In this document: piece after piece, positions 1 to 8,519 of the stretch
Numbering within the stretch: the first letter of the stretch is position 1
How the letters are laid out: every line of letters begins with the position of its first letter
NCBI GenBank assembly: GCA_900543035.1
Contig: UQPV01000057.1
Coordinates: 1 to 12,548, forward strand
Direction: 5' to 3'
DNA from: an uncultured Solobacterium sp.
GTDB lineage: Bacteria > Bacillota_I > Bacilli_A > Erysipelotrichales > Erysipelotrichaceae
DNA: 12,548 nucleotides
The notes under the pieces: model-generated
Database searches by the model: none
Told to the model about the DNA's origin: nothing
What the model saw: the letters and a program-made list of their open reading frames with translations, nothing else
Made by a program: the position numbers and the translations under genes

Positions 1-1376
1 TTGCTCAGCCATGCGCACATCCCCAGAAACAGCACATGATAGCTGTTCTCATCCTTCAGGTCATGGTAGCTTGGCAGGGTCAGCAGCATATCGCAGTAAT
101 TGTCGATGAATTCCTCTTTCCTGTTCCACTTTAAGGCGATGAACAGCTTCCCCAGCTGCGTATCCTCCACATTCAGATAACATGCCGTCAATTCCTGGAA
201 TTCTCGCTGCACTTCCTGATCGGGGATCCGCAGGACATACAAACCATCCAGATGGGAGATGACCCGTTCGATCGTCAGATAGCCTGCATTCACGAACAGT
301 CCCCATAAGCTGTCCGTGCTGCTGACTTCAAAGAAGCTCGTCTCCATCCGCACCAGCGTTTCCAGCCTGCCTGTTTCGATCAGCTTCTCATATCCCCGTG
401 CAAATGTCAGGTCCCGCCCTTCCATCGCTTTGCGGATCATCTTGTTGCTGCTCGTGTTGACCCAGTAAGGCTCCAATGCCCTGCGGCTGGCATAGTTCAG
501 CACTGACCATGGGTTGTAGATCTCTTCATCGCCAAAACGATACCCGTTATACATCGCCTTGACTTCTTCGTTCAGCTCCAGTCCATAATATTCCAGCATC
601 GTCTTCGTCTCTTCTTCGGTAAAGCCAAAGTACTGCGCATAGCGCTTATCCTTTACCGTGCAGACCACCAGATTGTTCAGATCGCTGAAGATGTTCTCCT
701 TCGCCACACGCTGGATGCCGGTGAGCATCGCATGCTGCAGGCTCGTCGATGCCTTCAGCGCATTATGCAGCAAAGAGGACAGGCCGCTGCGGACCTCATC
801 GTAAAACCCATTCACATGTGCTTCGATGAACGGCGTATCATACTCATCGATGAACACCATGACCTTCCTGCCATGATGCTTTTCCAACCTTGCCATCAGA
901 AAGGAGAGCGCGCCTTCCAATCCATCGAGATCCTGTTTGTCCAATGCAAACAAACTGGCTTTGATCTGCCGCAAGATCGGCTGCTCATATTCATCCAGAT
1001 CCGCAAACACCTGCTGGTGTTTCTGATACAGTTCCAGAAGGACCTGTTGAATGGTCTGCACGATCGTTCGTTTGCTTCCCTTTGCATTGGCAAATGAAAG
1101 AAAGATGGTCGGATACTGATTCATCGCCGAGGCATGCTCGCTCTTCATGATCGCAGTATCCTTGAACAGCTCTCGGGAATCCTTCGTGATGTCAAAAAAC
1201 GATGCCATCATCGACATGTTCAATGTCTTGCCGAACCTGCGCGGTCTCGTGATCAGCGTCACCTCATTGCCCCGCGACAAAAAGTCCTGGATCATCAATG
1301 ACTTATCCACGACATAATAATTCCCTGTCTTCAGCTTGTCATAGCTCTGCAAGCCGAGCGGTATCCTCTTCTTCAT
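1..1376 (-). CDS. AAA-ATPase-like / PD-(D/E)XK nuclease family protein, C-terminus cut by window edge
   Basis: The minus strand is open from an ATG at 1376 to the left edge (458 codons, no stop), so the C-terminus is missing. The start is preceded by GAGGTGAG at good spacing. The N-terminal half matches the AAA-ATPase-like family (Pfam PF09820 type). It has a Walker A-like TRPRRFGKT at residues 43-51, the characteristic arginine-rich variant, and a Walker B strand with FIDEYDTPF at about 175-183. The middle contains the usual YNPWSVLNY segment. In this family a PD-(D/E)XK nuclease-like domain normally closes the protein; that part lies outside the window, so its catalytic residues cannot be checked. 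These proteins are often multicopy in gut anaerobes, and their role is unknown (suggested links to mobile DNA or defence). Codon use is AT-richer than in the kinase gene next door, with TTA, TCA and TTG codons present. It has its own promoter, so it need not be co-transcribed with the upstream pair. Confidence 0.88.
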   Translation of the reverse strand, partial: MKKRIPLGLQSYDKLKTGNYYVVDKSLMIQDFLSRGNEVTLITRPRRFGKTLNMSMMASFFDITKDSRELFKDTAIMKSEHASAMNQYPTIFLSFANAKGSKRTIVQTIQQVLLELYQKHQQVFADLDEYEQPILRQIKASLFALDKQDLDGLEGALSFLMARLEKHHGRKVMVFIDEYDTPFIEAHVNGFYDEVRSGLSSLLHNALKASTSLQHAMLTGIQRVAKENIFSDLNNLVVCTVKDKRYAQYFGFTEEETKTMLEYYGLELNEEVKAMYNGYRFGDEEIYNPWSVLNYASRRALEPYWVNTSSNKMIRKAMEGRDLTFARGYEKLIETGRLETLVRMETSFFEVSSTDSLWGLFVNAGYLTIERVISHLDGLYVLRIPDQEVQREFQELTACYLNVEDTQLGKLFIALKWNRKEEFIDNYCDMLLTLPSYHDLKDENSYHVLFLGMCAWLS

Positions 1377-1401
1377 CTGCCTCACCTCGTTTTTCACCCT
1401 C

Positions 1402-1430
1402 ATTATAACATGACATGGCATCGATGGCAT
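1402..1430 (-). promoter_or_regulatory. Sigma-A-type promoter of the AAA-ATPase-like gene
   Basis: On the minus strand a perfect TATAAT (1402-1407) is preceded by TG one base upstream (extended -10). A weak -35, ATGCCA (1425-1430), sits 17 bases upstream. The expected start site is about 20 bases before the ATG at 1376. A direct repeat ATGGCAT-CG-ATGGCAT (plus strand, about 1414-1430) overlaps the -35 region and could be an operator; that is only a guess. Confidence 0.6.
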
Positions 1431-1456
1431 CATCTCGGATCACCGTCCGCGATCCG

Positions 1457-4400
1457 TTATCCTGCTGTCTTTTCCTTCTCCAGCTTCTGTCGTTCCCGCT
1501 GGATGATCGCACTGATCCGGGCCGCACCGCACTGATCTTCGCTCAGCTGGCAGACATCGAGCAGATAGCCATACAGCTCCAGCTTCTTACGCAGGTAAGG
1601 CACTACGCCGGGATGCCGTTCACAGCGTTGGATGCCGTCCTGAAGCAATTGGACGCAGGCATCGATCTCATCCCATTCCAGCAGGATGTTGGCGCTTGGA
1701 CGAAGCACATCATCGATCAGGTCAAGATCATTGCTGCAGACCTTCTGTTCTGCCTGCCATGCTTTCTTCAGGCAGGAAAGCGTCCGTTCAAGGTCTTCGT
1801 CCACATAGGTGTGATACCATGCCAAAGTCAGCGCGCAGGCCGCATGCAGCCACGGCTCCTGATCCCCTTCATCCAAGATCGCGCTCATCTCTTTGAGCAG
1901 CTTCCTGATCCGCAGCTTTCGATGCGGCTCGCTGCGGATGAGCACGGCCGCTCTGGCTTGCAAATACGCACACAGCAGCGTCCTGCTTTCCTTGCGGCGC
2001 GATTTCCGCATATGGCGGATAGCCTGATCATCTGCCTCATTCATGCGCTTGAGCAGCTTCCGGTCTTGCTCATCCCTTGGCAGATAGTGCCCATCCAAGA
2101 GCTGATCGAGATAGCCAGAAATGATGAAACAATACTGCGCATACAGATGATGGTCACGCTGCGCGAGCAAAGGCTGTCGAAGCTTGCGGATCACCTGGGC
2201 CGCCTGCTCAAATTCGCGGCGTTCCTCATCGATCTCCGCGCACATGCTGCACAGCTGAAGCAGCTCTTCTGCCGACAATCCCTCATGGGCGTCCACGAGC
2301 GGCAAGGCATAGCGCAGGATGTCCTCCTCCCGCTCTCTGGGGATATGCGCAGCGCACACGAGCCGCAGATGCCTGCACATATCGCTGTCCCACAGCGTCT
2401 TCTCCTGGGCGCAGCCGCGCAAAAACGCCTCGCTCAAGGTCAGAAGCGCAGACTCTCCGCGTCCGGCAGGCAGGCCTTCCCGGCGCACCGCATCGACCTC
2501 CTTTCGCATCTGCCCATGCAGCGTGCGCATGACGGAGAGCGCCGCATCTCGCATCGCTGCGGATATCGGCTGTTTTTTGACGATCTGTGCGATCAGCGGG
2601 TGGATCATCAGCGCATCCGCATCGCAGCTCAGCCAGCCCTGCGATTCCAGCGCGTTGATCCGATCGAGCGAGGAGAGGCCGAGCAGCTGCACGAACTGGT
2701 GGATATCGATCTGCCTGAGATCGAACCATGCCCGCACGCTCAGGATGACCATGCTTTGCTCATCCAGCCTTGCCAAATCGAACAGCTCGCTGATGATCTC
2801 TTCCGCGCTTTCGCTGAGCGTATGATGATCCCGGACGTGGTGCAGCTTTTCCTTGCCCAGCGCAAAGATGCCGCGGCTGCGGATACGCTCAGCCGCCTGT
2901 TCCAGAGAGAGGTGGCTGGCAGCGATCTGACGCGCCGTCAGTTCAAGCGCCAGCGTATGCCCGTGAACGAGCGTGACGATCTGATCGATATCCGTTTCCT
3001 GCTGAGCCGTGGGAGGTTCGCGAAGATAGGCTGCGAACAGCGCATGCAGGTCGGCCTGATCCTTGATCGGCCCTACCCGCAGCTGCGCATACGCATCCGC
3101 AAGATCCATGGAGCGGGTGATCAGGATGACCTTCCAGCCGACCGAAAGCAGCTGGCGCAGATCCCAGTCTTCTTCCCGCACACAGTCGTCGATGACCAGG
3201 ATGCAGCGTCTGCCATGGATCAGCGAACGAAGGATGTTCAGCTTGCGGACATAATAATCTTCTTCTTTCTCATGCTCATCCTGCGCCAGCGTATTGACCT
3301 TCAGCTGGGTGTCGTCACAGATGGTGCGCATGAGCGAATGGCGGTAATGGACCCAGACCACCGTGTCTTCATGATGACGGCAGACGAAGCCGCGCACCAG
3401 CGTGCTCTTGCCGATGCCGCCCATCCCGCTGACGATCAGGCACGGACTTTGCGCATCAGCGAGCCACGCCTCCAACTGTTCCAGCTCATGCGCTCTTCCC
3501 AGCAGCAGCGCCGGCGCATACAGCGGCGTCTCATACAGGAACATGGCCGTGCTGTCTGCCAGCTTGATCATCTCCGCAAGCCGTTCGCTCACCTGCCGCA
3601 TGTCTGGATAGCGATCCAGCGGATAGTCCGCCAGCGTATGATGAAAGAAATCGCTCATCAGAAAGAACAGCCTGTCCTGATAAGCCCGGGAGCCAAAACG
3701 GGAGCGCTCAAAGTCATAGACCGCATCCGGCAGGCTGTCCATCGCGCCTGGCGTGCGGCCAAACAACAGATAAAACAACAAAGCGCCGATGCCATAGACA
3801 TCGCTGTGCCGGCCAAGCCGGCGGATGTCGCCGCGCTGCTGCTCTACGGCGGAAAACCCGCGGGTATGCGAGATCCGGTAGTCTTCCTCAGCCCCGCTTC
3901 GGCTGGCGATGTCCATCGGCACCAGCGAGTCAAAATCAAAGAGCTGGACGATCTCGTGCGTCCCTTCCAGCACGAAGATATTTTCCGGCTTGATGTCCAG
4001 ATACAGCCAGCCATGATCATGGATGCGGCGGATGACTTCTGCTGTGCTGCGCACCAGCGTCAGGCATTCCTTCAGCGTAAGCGGCTCCAGGCTCTCCAGC
4101 GTCATTCCCTCCTGATAGGCGCTGACGACATACAGCGTCTGGTTGGCCGCATAAATATCGAGCATGTTCGTCGTACAGTTGGTCAGCCCGCTGGTATCGA
4201 ACAGCGCATTGCCCAGATCGAAGGCGGCGCGGAAGCGGCGCTGGCATGCCTGAAAGTCTTCCTGCTCCTTGTCGTCTGCCACCAGCGTCCCATCATCCAT
4301 CCGCATGATCTGCAGCCTGAAGGGATAACATTCCTTGAGCCGGATCGCCTTGCGCACACCGGCATTGTTCAGATAAGAAGCATCATAGACGATGCTCATG

Positions 4401-4504
4401 GCTCCCCTGGCCAGCTCCCGTTCGATGCTGCAGCGAAACAAGCCGCTCTCAGAACCGGAAAACGCAAGGACGCTTCCCGCCTTCAGCGCCGTTCTCGTAT
4501 CCAT
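1457..4504 (-). CDS. Ser/Thr protein kinase-NB-ARC (STAND) NTPase-TPR-like fusion protein
   Basis: A 1015-residue protein with three parts. (a) A kinase-like domain at about 20-310: degenerate glycine loop ARGAMSIVY (32-40), candidate ATP-anchoring Lys57 in RLKECYP, hinge VVSAYQEG, catalytic loop YLDIKPEN (Asp170, Asn175), metal-binding Asp190 in FDFD replacing DFG, activation-segment end GFSAVEQ (216-222) replacing APE, and SDVYG (Asp235). The key catalytic residues are present, so it is probably active. (b) A STAND/NB-ARC NTPase at about 330-650: Walker A GMGGIGKST (360-368), Walker B ILVIDD (435-440), sensor-like LITRS (461-465), a GxxLAL-like HGHTLAL (514-520), and winged-helix MIHPLI (633-638). 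(c) A charged, helix-rich tail at about 650-1015 that looks like degenerate TPR repeats. There is no signal peptide or membrane segment, so it is cytoplasmic. The ATG is preceded by AGAGGA. It follows the HTH-like gene by 68 bases on the same strand, so they are probably an operon. Family knowledge suggests ligand sensing by the tail, switching by the NTPase and output by phosphorylation. The exact role is unknown. Confidence 0.9.
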   Translation of the reverse strand: MDTRTALKAGSVLAFSGSESGLFRCSIERELARGAMSIVYDASYLNNAGVRKAIRLKECYPFRLQIMRMDDGTLVADDKEQEDFQACQRRFRAAFDLGNALFDTSGLTNCTTNMLDIYAANQTLYVVSAYQEGMTLESLEPLTLKECLTLVRSTAEVIRRIHDHGWLYLDIKPENIFVLEGTHEIVQLFDFDSLVPMDIASRSGAEEDYRISHTRGFSAVEQQRGDIRRLGRHSDVYGIGALLFYLLFGRTPGAMDSLPDAVYDFERSRFGSRAYQDRLFFLMSDFFHHTLADYPLDRYPDMRQVSERLAEMIKLADSTAMFLYETPLYAPALLLGRAHELEQLEAWLADAQSPCLIVSGMGGIGKSTLVRGFVCRHHEDTVVWVHYRHSLMRTICDDTQLKVNTLAQDEHEKEEDYYVRKLNILRSLIHGRRCILVIDDCVREEDWDLRQLLSVGWKVILITRSMDLADAYAQLRVGPIKDQADLHALFAAYLREPPTAQQETDIDQIVTLVHGHTLALELTARQIAASHLSLEQAAERIRSRGIFALGKEKLHHVRDHHTLSESAEEIISELFDLARLDEQSMVILSVRAWFDLRQIDIHQFVQLLGLSSLDRINALESQGWLSCDADALMIHPLIAQIVKKQPISAAMRDAALSVMRTLHGQMRKEVDAVRREGLPAGRGESALLTLSEAFLRGCAQEKTLWDSDMCRHLRLVCAAHIPREREEDILRYALPLVDAHEGLSAEELLQLCSMCAEIDEERREFEQAAQVIRKLRQPLLAQRDHHLYAQYCFIISGYLDQLLDGHYLPRDEQDRKLLKRMNEADDQAIRHMRKSRRKESRTLLCAYLQARAAVLIRSEPHRKLRIRKLLKEMSAILDEGDQEPWLHAACALTLAWYHTYVDEDLERTLSCLKKAWQAEQKVCSNDLDLIDDVLRPSANILLEWDEIDACVQLLQDGIQRCERHPGVVPYLRKKLELYGYLLDVCQLSEDQCGAARISAIIQRERQKLEKEKTAG

Positions 4505-4572
4505 ATTCTCACATCCTCTGCCTGCGGATGATTATATCGCAGAGCCGGTGATTTCTGGTTTTGCGCATGATG

Positions 4573-5826
4573 TCACACCTTCGGCTCCAGTTCATCCTTC
4601 TTGACCAGATACAGCTCGCGCATGAAAAAGCGCAGCGCCTCCAGCGGGGAGTCATCATGGGCAGAATACAGGAAGATCCAGTCAAAGGGATTGCCGGCAT
4701 ACAGCGTCGGGTAGCCGGCATCGCTCAGAAAGCGGTCAGCGATGCAGTGGAAGCGGGCTTCTGCCTGTTCATCGGCATGGTATTCCGCATAGCCTTTTTG
4801 CAGCGCATCATTCACCCAGAACTGATAGAAGACCAGCAGGATCAGCGTCTTGCGCACCACCTCGTCGTGCTTGCGCCTGCCTTGCAGGATGGCCTCCAGC
4901 CCCTGGCGGTCCGGGAACTTATCCACGGCTAACGGATGAAGCAGGCGGTTGTCCTTGAGCACTTCCTGGATGCTGCGGTCTGCCTCAAACGCAAACAGCG
5001 GCTCATAACGCCGTTTCTTTTGATCATAGTCATATTCCAGCAGGCCGAGGATCTGCAGATAGATGTCCCATACCGTGCGCTTGCGGTTTTCCATGATCTC
5101 CAGCAGGCTACGCCCCTTCGCGTCGCGCTCGCCTTTCCAGCCATACAGATATCTGGCTTCGCGGCGGGCCAGTCCCTCATCTGCGCTGATGACTTCCCAC
5201 AGGCTCTGGATGTAACGATAGGCCGTCGCGTTATGATAAGCGAACTGATCTGCGTTTCCGCGCAGAAAGTCCATCAGCTGTCCGGCGTCCGTGATCCGTT
5301 CGATCTCGCTGACGATGGTCTTCGTGTACAGCACATCGCCCTGCAGGTCCACACAGGTGCGCTGCACATCCGGCAGCGCGCGGATCATCTCCTGGGTCTG
5401 CGCATAGCTCAGCGCATGACGCAGCGCAAAATAACAAACGGCTTCTTCCATGTCGTGGCAGTCCAGCGGGCGCTGCAGGCAGACCCTGCGGAAAAAGTCC
5501 TCGCTTTCCGCCAGGCTGAGATGAAAGGCAAAGCAGAGCTGCACCGCATGCGGACGGCTGATCGTATGATGCCCATAGGCAAACCACTTTTTGATGCCGC
5601 GGGGCACAGGGATCTGCGCCTCTTCAAACCTTGTGCGGACAAAAGCGCTCTTTTCAGCCGGATCCTCCTGCCCTTCATAGCCATGCGCGCGGATGAAGCC
5701 GCTCAGCGCTTCATCCAGGCTGCGGAACGTCTGCGCGATCGCCAGCAGCTCTTCTGCGTAATTCTCATCTTCCACGCGGATGGCATCCGCTCTTCCTTCC
5801 AGATATTCCGTATATCGTCCCATCAT
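4573..5826 (-). CDS. Uncharacterised helical protein with XRE/HTH-like segment, partner of the kinase-STAND protein
   Basis: About 417 residues from the chosen ATG at 5826. An ATG at 5838 would add four residues (MGKC), but GGGGA lies five bases before 5826 and nothing comparable precedes 5838, so 5826 (or 5823) is preferred. The protein is predicted soluble and mostly helical. Residues about 62-116 read like a small HTH/XRE-type fold: an IPVPRGIKKWFAYG stretch, then TISRPHAVQLCFAFHLS, the usual recognition-helix spacing. The rest has no motif I can name. The C-terminal AGNPFDWIFLYSAHDDSPLEALR segment resembles the end of hypothetical proteins I recall from gut Firmicutes, which carry similar WF..G...SR and NPFD..L blocks. 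It lies first in the probable operon, upstream of the kinase-STAND gene. It could be a DNA-binding regulator, a kinase substrate or an adaptor; the sequence does not decide. Codon use matches the kinase gene (TTA seen once, at about 4930), which supports a shared history. Confidence 0.8.
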   Translation of the reverse strand: MMGRYTEYLEGRADAIRVEDENYAEELLAIAQTFRSLDEALSGFIRAHGYEGQEDPAEKSAFVRTRFEEAQIPVPRGIKKWFAYGHHTISRPHAVQLCFAFHLSLAESEDFFRRVCLQRPLDCHDMEEAVCYFALRHALSYAQTQEMIRALPDVQRTCVDLQGDVLYTKTIVSEIERITDAGQLMDFLRGNADQFAYHNATAYRYIQSLWEVISADEGLARREARYLYGWKGERDAKGRSLLEIMENRKRTVWDIYLQILGLLEYDYDQKKRRYEPLFAFEADRSIQEVLKDNRLLHPLAVDKFPDRQGLEAILQGRRKHDEVVRKTLILLVFYQFWVNDALQKGYAEYHADEQAEARFHCIADRFLSDAGYPTLYAGNPFDWIFLYSAHDDSPLEALRFFMRELYLVKKDELEPKV

Positions 5827-5858
5827 GCATTTCCCCATTCACTGTCACATTCAGCTTC

Positions 5859-5887
5859 ACTATAGCACAGAACCCGAAGAATGTAAT
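5859..5887 (-). promoter_or_regulatory. Extended -10 promoter driving the HTH-like/kinase pair
   Basis: The minus strand shows TATAGT (5859-5864) with an upstream TG one base away (extended -10), and ATTACA (5882-5887) exactly 17 bases further up as a -35. The expected transcript starts near 5852, which leaves a short leader containing GGGGA before the ATG at 5826. The promoter sits directly after the GH31 terminator, so the pair forms its own transcription unit. Confidence 0.6.
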
Positions 5888-5899
5888 GCATGCGCAAAG

Positions 5900-5932
5900 A
5901 AAAAAGAGTCCTGAATCGATGTTCAGAACTCT
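5900..5932 (-). terminator. Rho-independent terminator after the GH31 gene
   Basis: On the minus strand an 11-bp stem, AGAGTTCTGAA pairing with TTCAGGACTCT (one G-U), has a six-base loop and is followed by six T residues at 5905-5900. It begins eight bases after the GH31 stop codon (5940-5942). This is a textbook intrinsic terminator. Confidence 0.9.
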
Positions 5933-5939
5933 CTCTTGG

Positions 5940-8519
5940 TTACTGGCGCTGTCTGCGTCGGTATGCGATCACTGCGGATGCACCGGCTGCCGCGAACAGT
6001 GCGAGCATCATGCCCTGCTGCGTGTTCACGCCGGTATCTCCATCGTCGCCTGGCTTCGGTGTGTCCTCGCCTTCGCCCGGCTTTTCCCCTTCTCCAGGGT
6101 CTGTGCCCGGGCCTTCCTCACCGCCGTCATCTTTCCAGGAAGCGTCAGCGATGGTCCCGCCGCTGCTGATGACCTGCACATCGTTGAGGATCATGTCGAT
6201 CTCTTCGATGTCCTGCAGCGCGGTCAGTTCGATCGTTGCGATCACGCCGTCTCCCTGCAGCGGGCCATTGTCGCCGACAAAGGAGAATGCGCCATAGAAG
6301 CGGACGTGATCCTTGCCTTCGATCTGCGTCTCGCCGGATTTGGAATAATCGAGCATGCCTTCGGTGAACTCACCCGCGGTAAACGGAGAATCTGCCGTGC
6401 AGACATTGTCCGGGCATACCGCAGAGCTCAGCTTTTCAGCATCCAGCAGAAGCTCGAAGTTCAGTGCATAGACATTGACGAAATCATGCGTATTTACGCT
6501 GATCGTCACAGTATCGCCTTTCTTCACCGATGTCTTGTCAGCCGTGAAGGAGATCATGCCGCTCACTTCGTCCTGCGGATCGCGCACGCCGCCGTCCAGA
6601 CGGGAAGCGACGAACATCAGGTCATAGGCATCGATGATGCCGTTGCAGCTGAAGTCTGCTTCCTTGACCTGATTCCACAGGCGCTGGTTGTTCTGATCCA
6701 CGCCCATGTAATTCATCAGGAACGTCAGATCATCGTGGTTCAAGATGCGGTCGCCATTGCAGTCTGCCTCAGAGAAGCCGTCTGTGCCATCCACCTTATA
6801 GATGCGGATCTCATTGCCGCTGTTGAAGCGCTGATCATGTGAGATGATGCGCACATAACGGGCGATGCGTCCGTCAAACTCATAATCATTCTGATACTGC
6901 TTTTCCCATACGCTGGCATCGACCTGCTCATAATGCACGCCGTCCTTGCTGATGAGGATCTCATGATCCAGGATCTGACTCGTGCCATCATTGATGTATT
7001 CCAGCTTATCCAGCTGATACGCCATCTGCAGATCGATATCGATGATCTTAGGTTCTGTGTAATACTTCTGATCATCCCAGTTGGAATACCACTGGCTGGC
7101 CAGATCACCATCTACCAGGTTCTGCGGCGGATAACTGTCGCCTGGGATATCCTCATAAGAATTAGCCGTTGCCACCGCTCCGCTGATCACATTGCGATAC
7201 GGATCCAGATCGGTCTTGGCGCTGACTTGCTCGCTGAACTCCCCGCTGCCCAGCGTATTCGTGTAACGCAGGCGATAGGTGTGCTCCTCATCCGGATTCA
7301 GCGAATCATGGATAAACGGAGATGTGACATTCTCATACAGCATGCCATCGATCTCCAGATCAGCCTGCATGCCTTCCGGTACATCAAAGGATAATGTGAT
7401 CGCGCTGGAAGATGTCTCCGCGATCTGCGGCGCTGTTGCTGCCATCGGCAGCGCATCGTCCACGATCTCCTGTTCCACACGATTGACGATGCCTTCCACA
7501 TGCAGCTTCACTTCATTAGCTGTAATATCCGTTGCCGCGATCTTCACATACAGACGCGGCGCACCATTGCCTGCGCCATCATAATATGCGCTGTTGCGCG
7601 GCGCTTCATCATAATAGTAAGCATTGCCTTCTGCGGCCTCAAACGCTTCCCGATCTGCCGCTTCCTGCAGCTCTGCCTCAATGCCGCCAACTGTGGCCTG
7701 CACGCTTTGCGGCTTCGCATATGTATGCACGATAAACTGCGTCTCCCGCTCGCTCTTCATGCCTTCAAAGCTTCCGCTCATCTTGCCTACGGTGATGTCA
7801 GCCGTGCCATCCTGCTCATGTGAAGTGATCTCGGTGAAGCTTCCTTCACCATTCTGATATGCCTGAGAATACCCATCATCATACAAAGTAAAGGAAGAAT
7901 CCCCATCCGGATATACATCAAAGATACGCGGTTCTTCACCGGTCAGTTCCTGGACCGAATTATTTTCCACGGTCATCGGGATGATGGCGCCGCTCTTGAC
8001 GAACAGCGGCAGCTTCCACAGCGGCGCGTCGATGCTGTTGACGACCTTGCCGCCGGTATACTGTTCTCCGGTGAAGTAATCGATCCACACCTGATCTTCT
8101 CCGCCCGGCAGATAGATCTTGTTGCGCACCTCAGCGTTATTTTCAGCCTCATCATAGACCGGAGCGACCAGCAGGTTCTCGCCCCAAAGATACTCATACT
8201 GCGTCTGATTGCCCATCGTGAACTCTTCTTCCGGGTATTCCAGCATCAGGGCGCGCACCATCGGCACGCCGGTGTCATAAGATTCACGCGCATATGAATA
8301 ATAATATGGCAGCATCTGTGCCTTCAGCTTCAGATACATGCGGTTGATCGATTCATATGGTTCGCCCCATACCCACGGCGTCTTATCCTTATCAGACCAT
8401 CCGCTCATGTTGATCATAATTGGTGTAAATGACTTCCATTGATAATCGCGGGTAGAAACAACGGCAGAGCCGCCATAGATGCCATCCATATCAGAACCGA
8501 CATTCGGCTGTCCGCTCAG
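5940..8519 (-). pseudogene. C-terminal part of frameshifted GH31 surface glycosidase (GH31 C-terminal half, FN3, CBM32, dockerin, cohesin, membrane anchor)
   Basis: This frame continues the GH31 barrel right after the one-base deletion at 8521-8522. Its first ATG is at 8489 (849 residues, numbering used here). Order: end of the GH31 barrel and beta-sandwich domains (GSDMDGIYGGS, LLVAPVYDE, WIDYFTGE; about 1-260); a fibronectin type III-like domain (about 352-428); an F5/8 type C/CBM32 sugar-binding domain (about 432-568); a type I dockerin with two calcium loops (Asp576-Asn578-Asp580-Asp587 and Asp612-Ser614-Asn616-Asp623); a cohesin-like domain (about 643-783); a Gly/Pro/Glu-rich linker; then GDTGV (817-821), a hydrophobic segment and a RRRQRQ tail. 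This is a cell-wall or membrane-attached exo-glycosidase layout. The barrel resembles the GH31 group that includes bacterial alpha-N-acetylgalactosaminidases, so mucin-type O-glycans are possible substrates; that is inference. Translated alone from 8489 this part lacks both catalytic aspartates and a signal peptide, so it should not work. The whole 849-codon frame is otherwise intact, so the break is recent or a sequencing error. Confidence 0.88.

Noticed and set aside
732..1097. Plus-strand open frame inside the AAA-ATPase-like gene
   Set aside because: It is antisense to a continuous, motif-bearing reading frame and has no ribosome binding site or recognisable domain.
1436..1456. Hairpin after the kinase stop (CGGATC/GATCCG) as an intrinsic terminator
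   Set aside because: The stem is only six base pairs and is not followed by a T-run; it may slow transcription but is not a convincing terminator.
1415..4531. Very long plus-strand open frame (1038 codons) opposite the kinase gene
   Set aside because: It is in exact codon register with the kinase gene and stays open only because that gene avoids TTA, CTA and TCA. Its translation has no recognisable domain, while the minus-strand product has kinase and NTPase motifs in order.
4531..4536. TATAAT in the gap before the kinase gene as an internal promoter
   Set aside because: It has no -35 at a usable distance and no upstream TG; it is a single chance hexamer in an AT-richer gap.
4936..5865. Plus-strand open frame opposite the HTH-like gene
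   Set aside because: It has the same in-register antisense effect, with no ribosome binding site or domain. The minus-strand gene has a promoter, a ribosome binding site and operon context.
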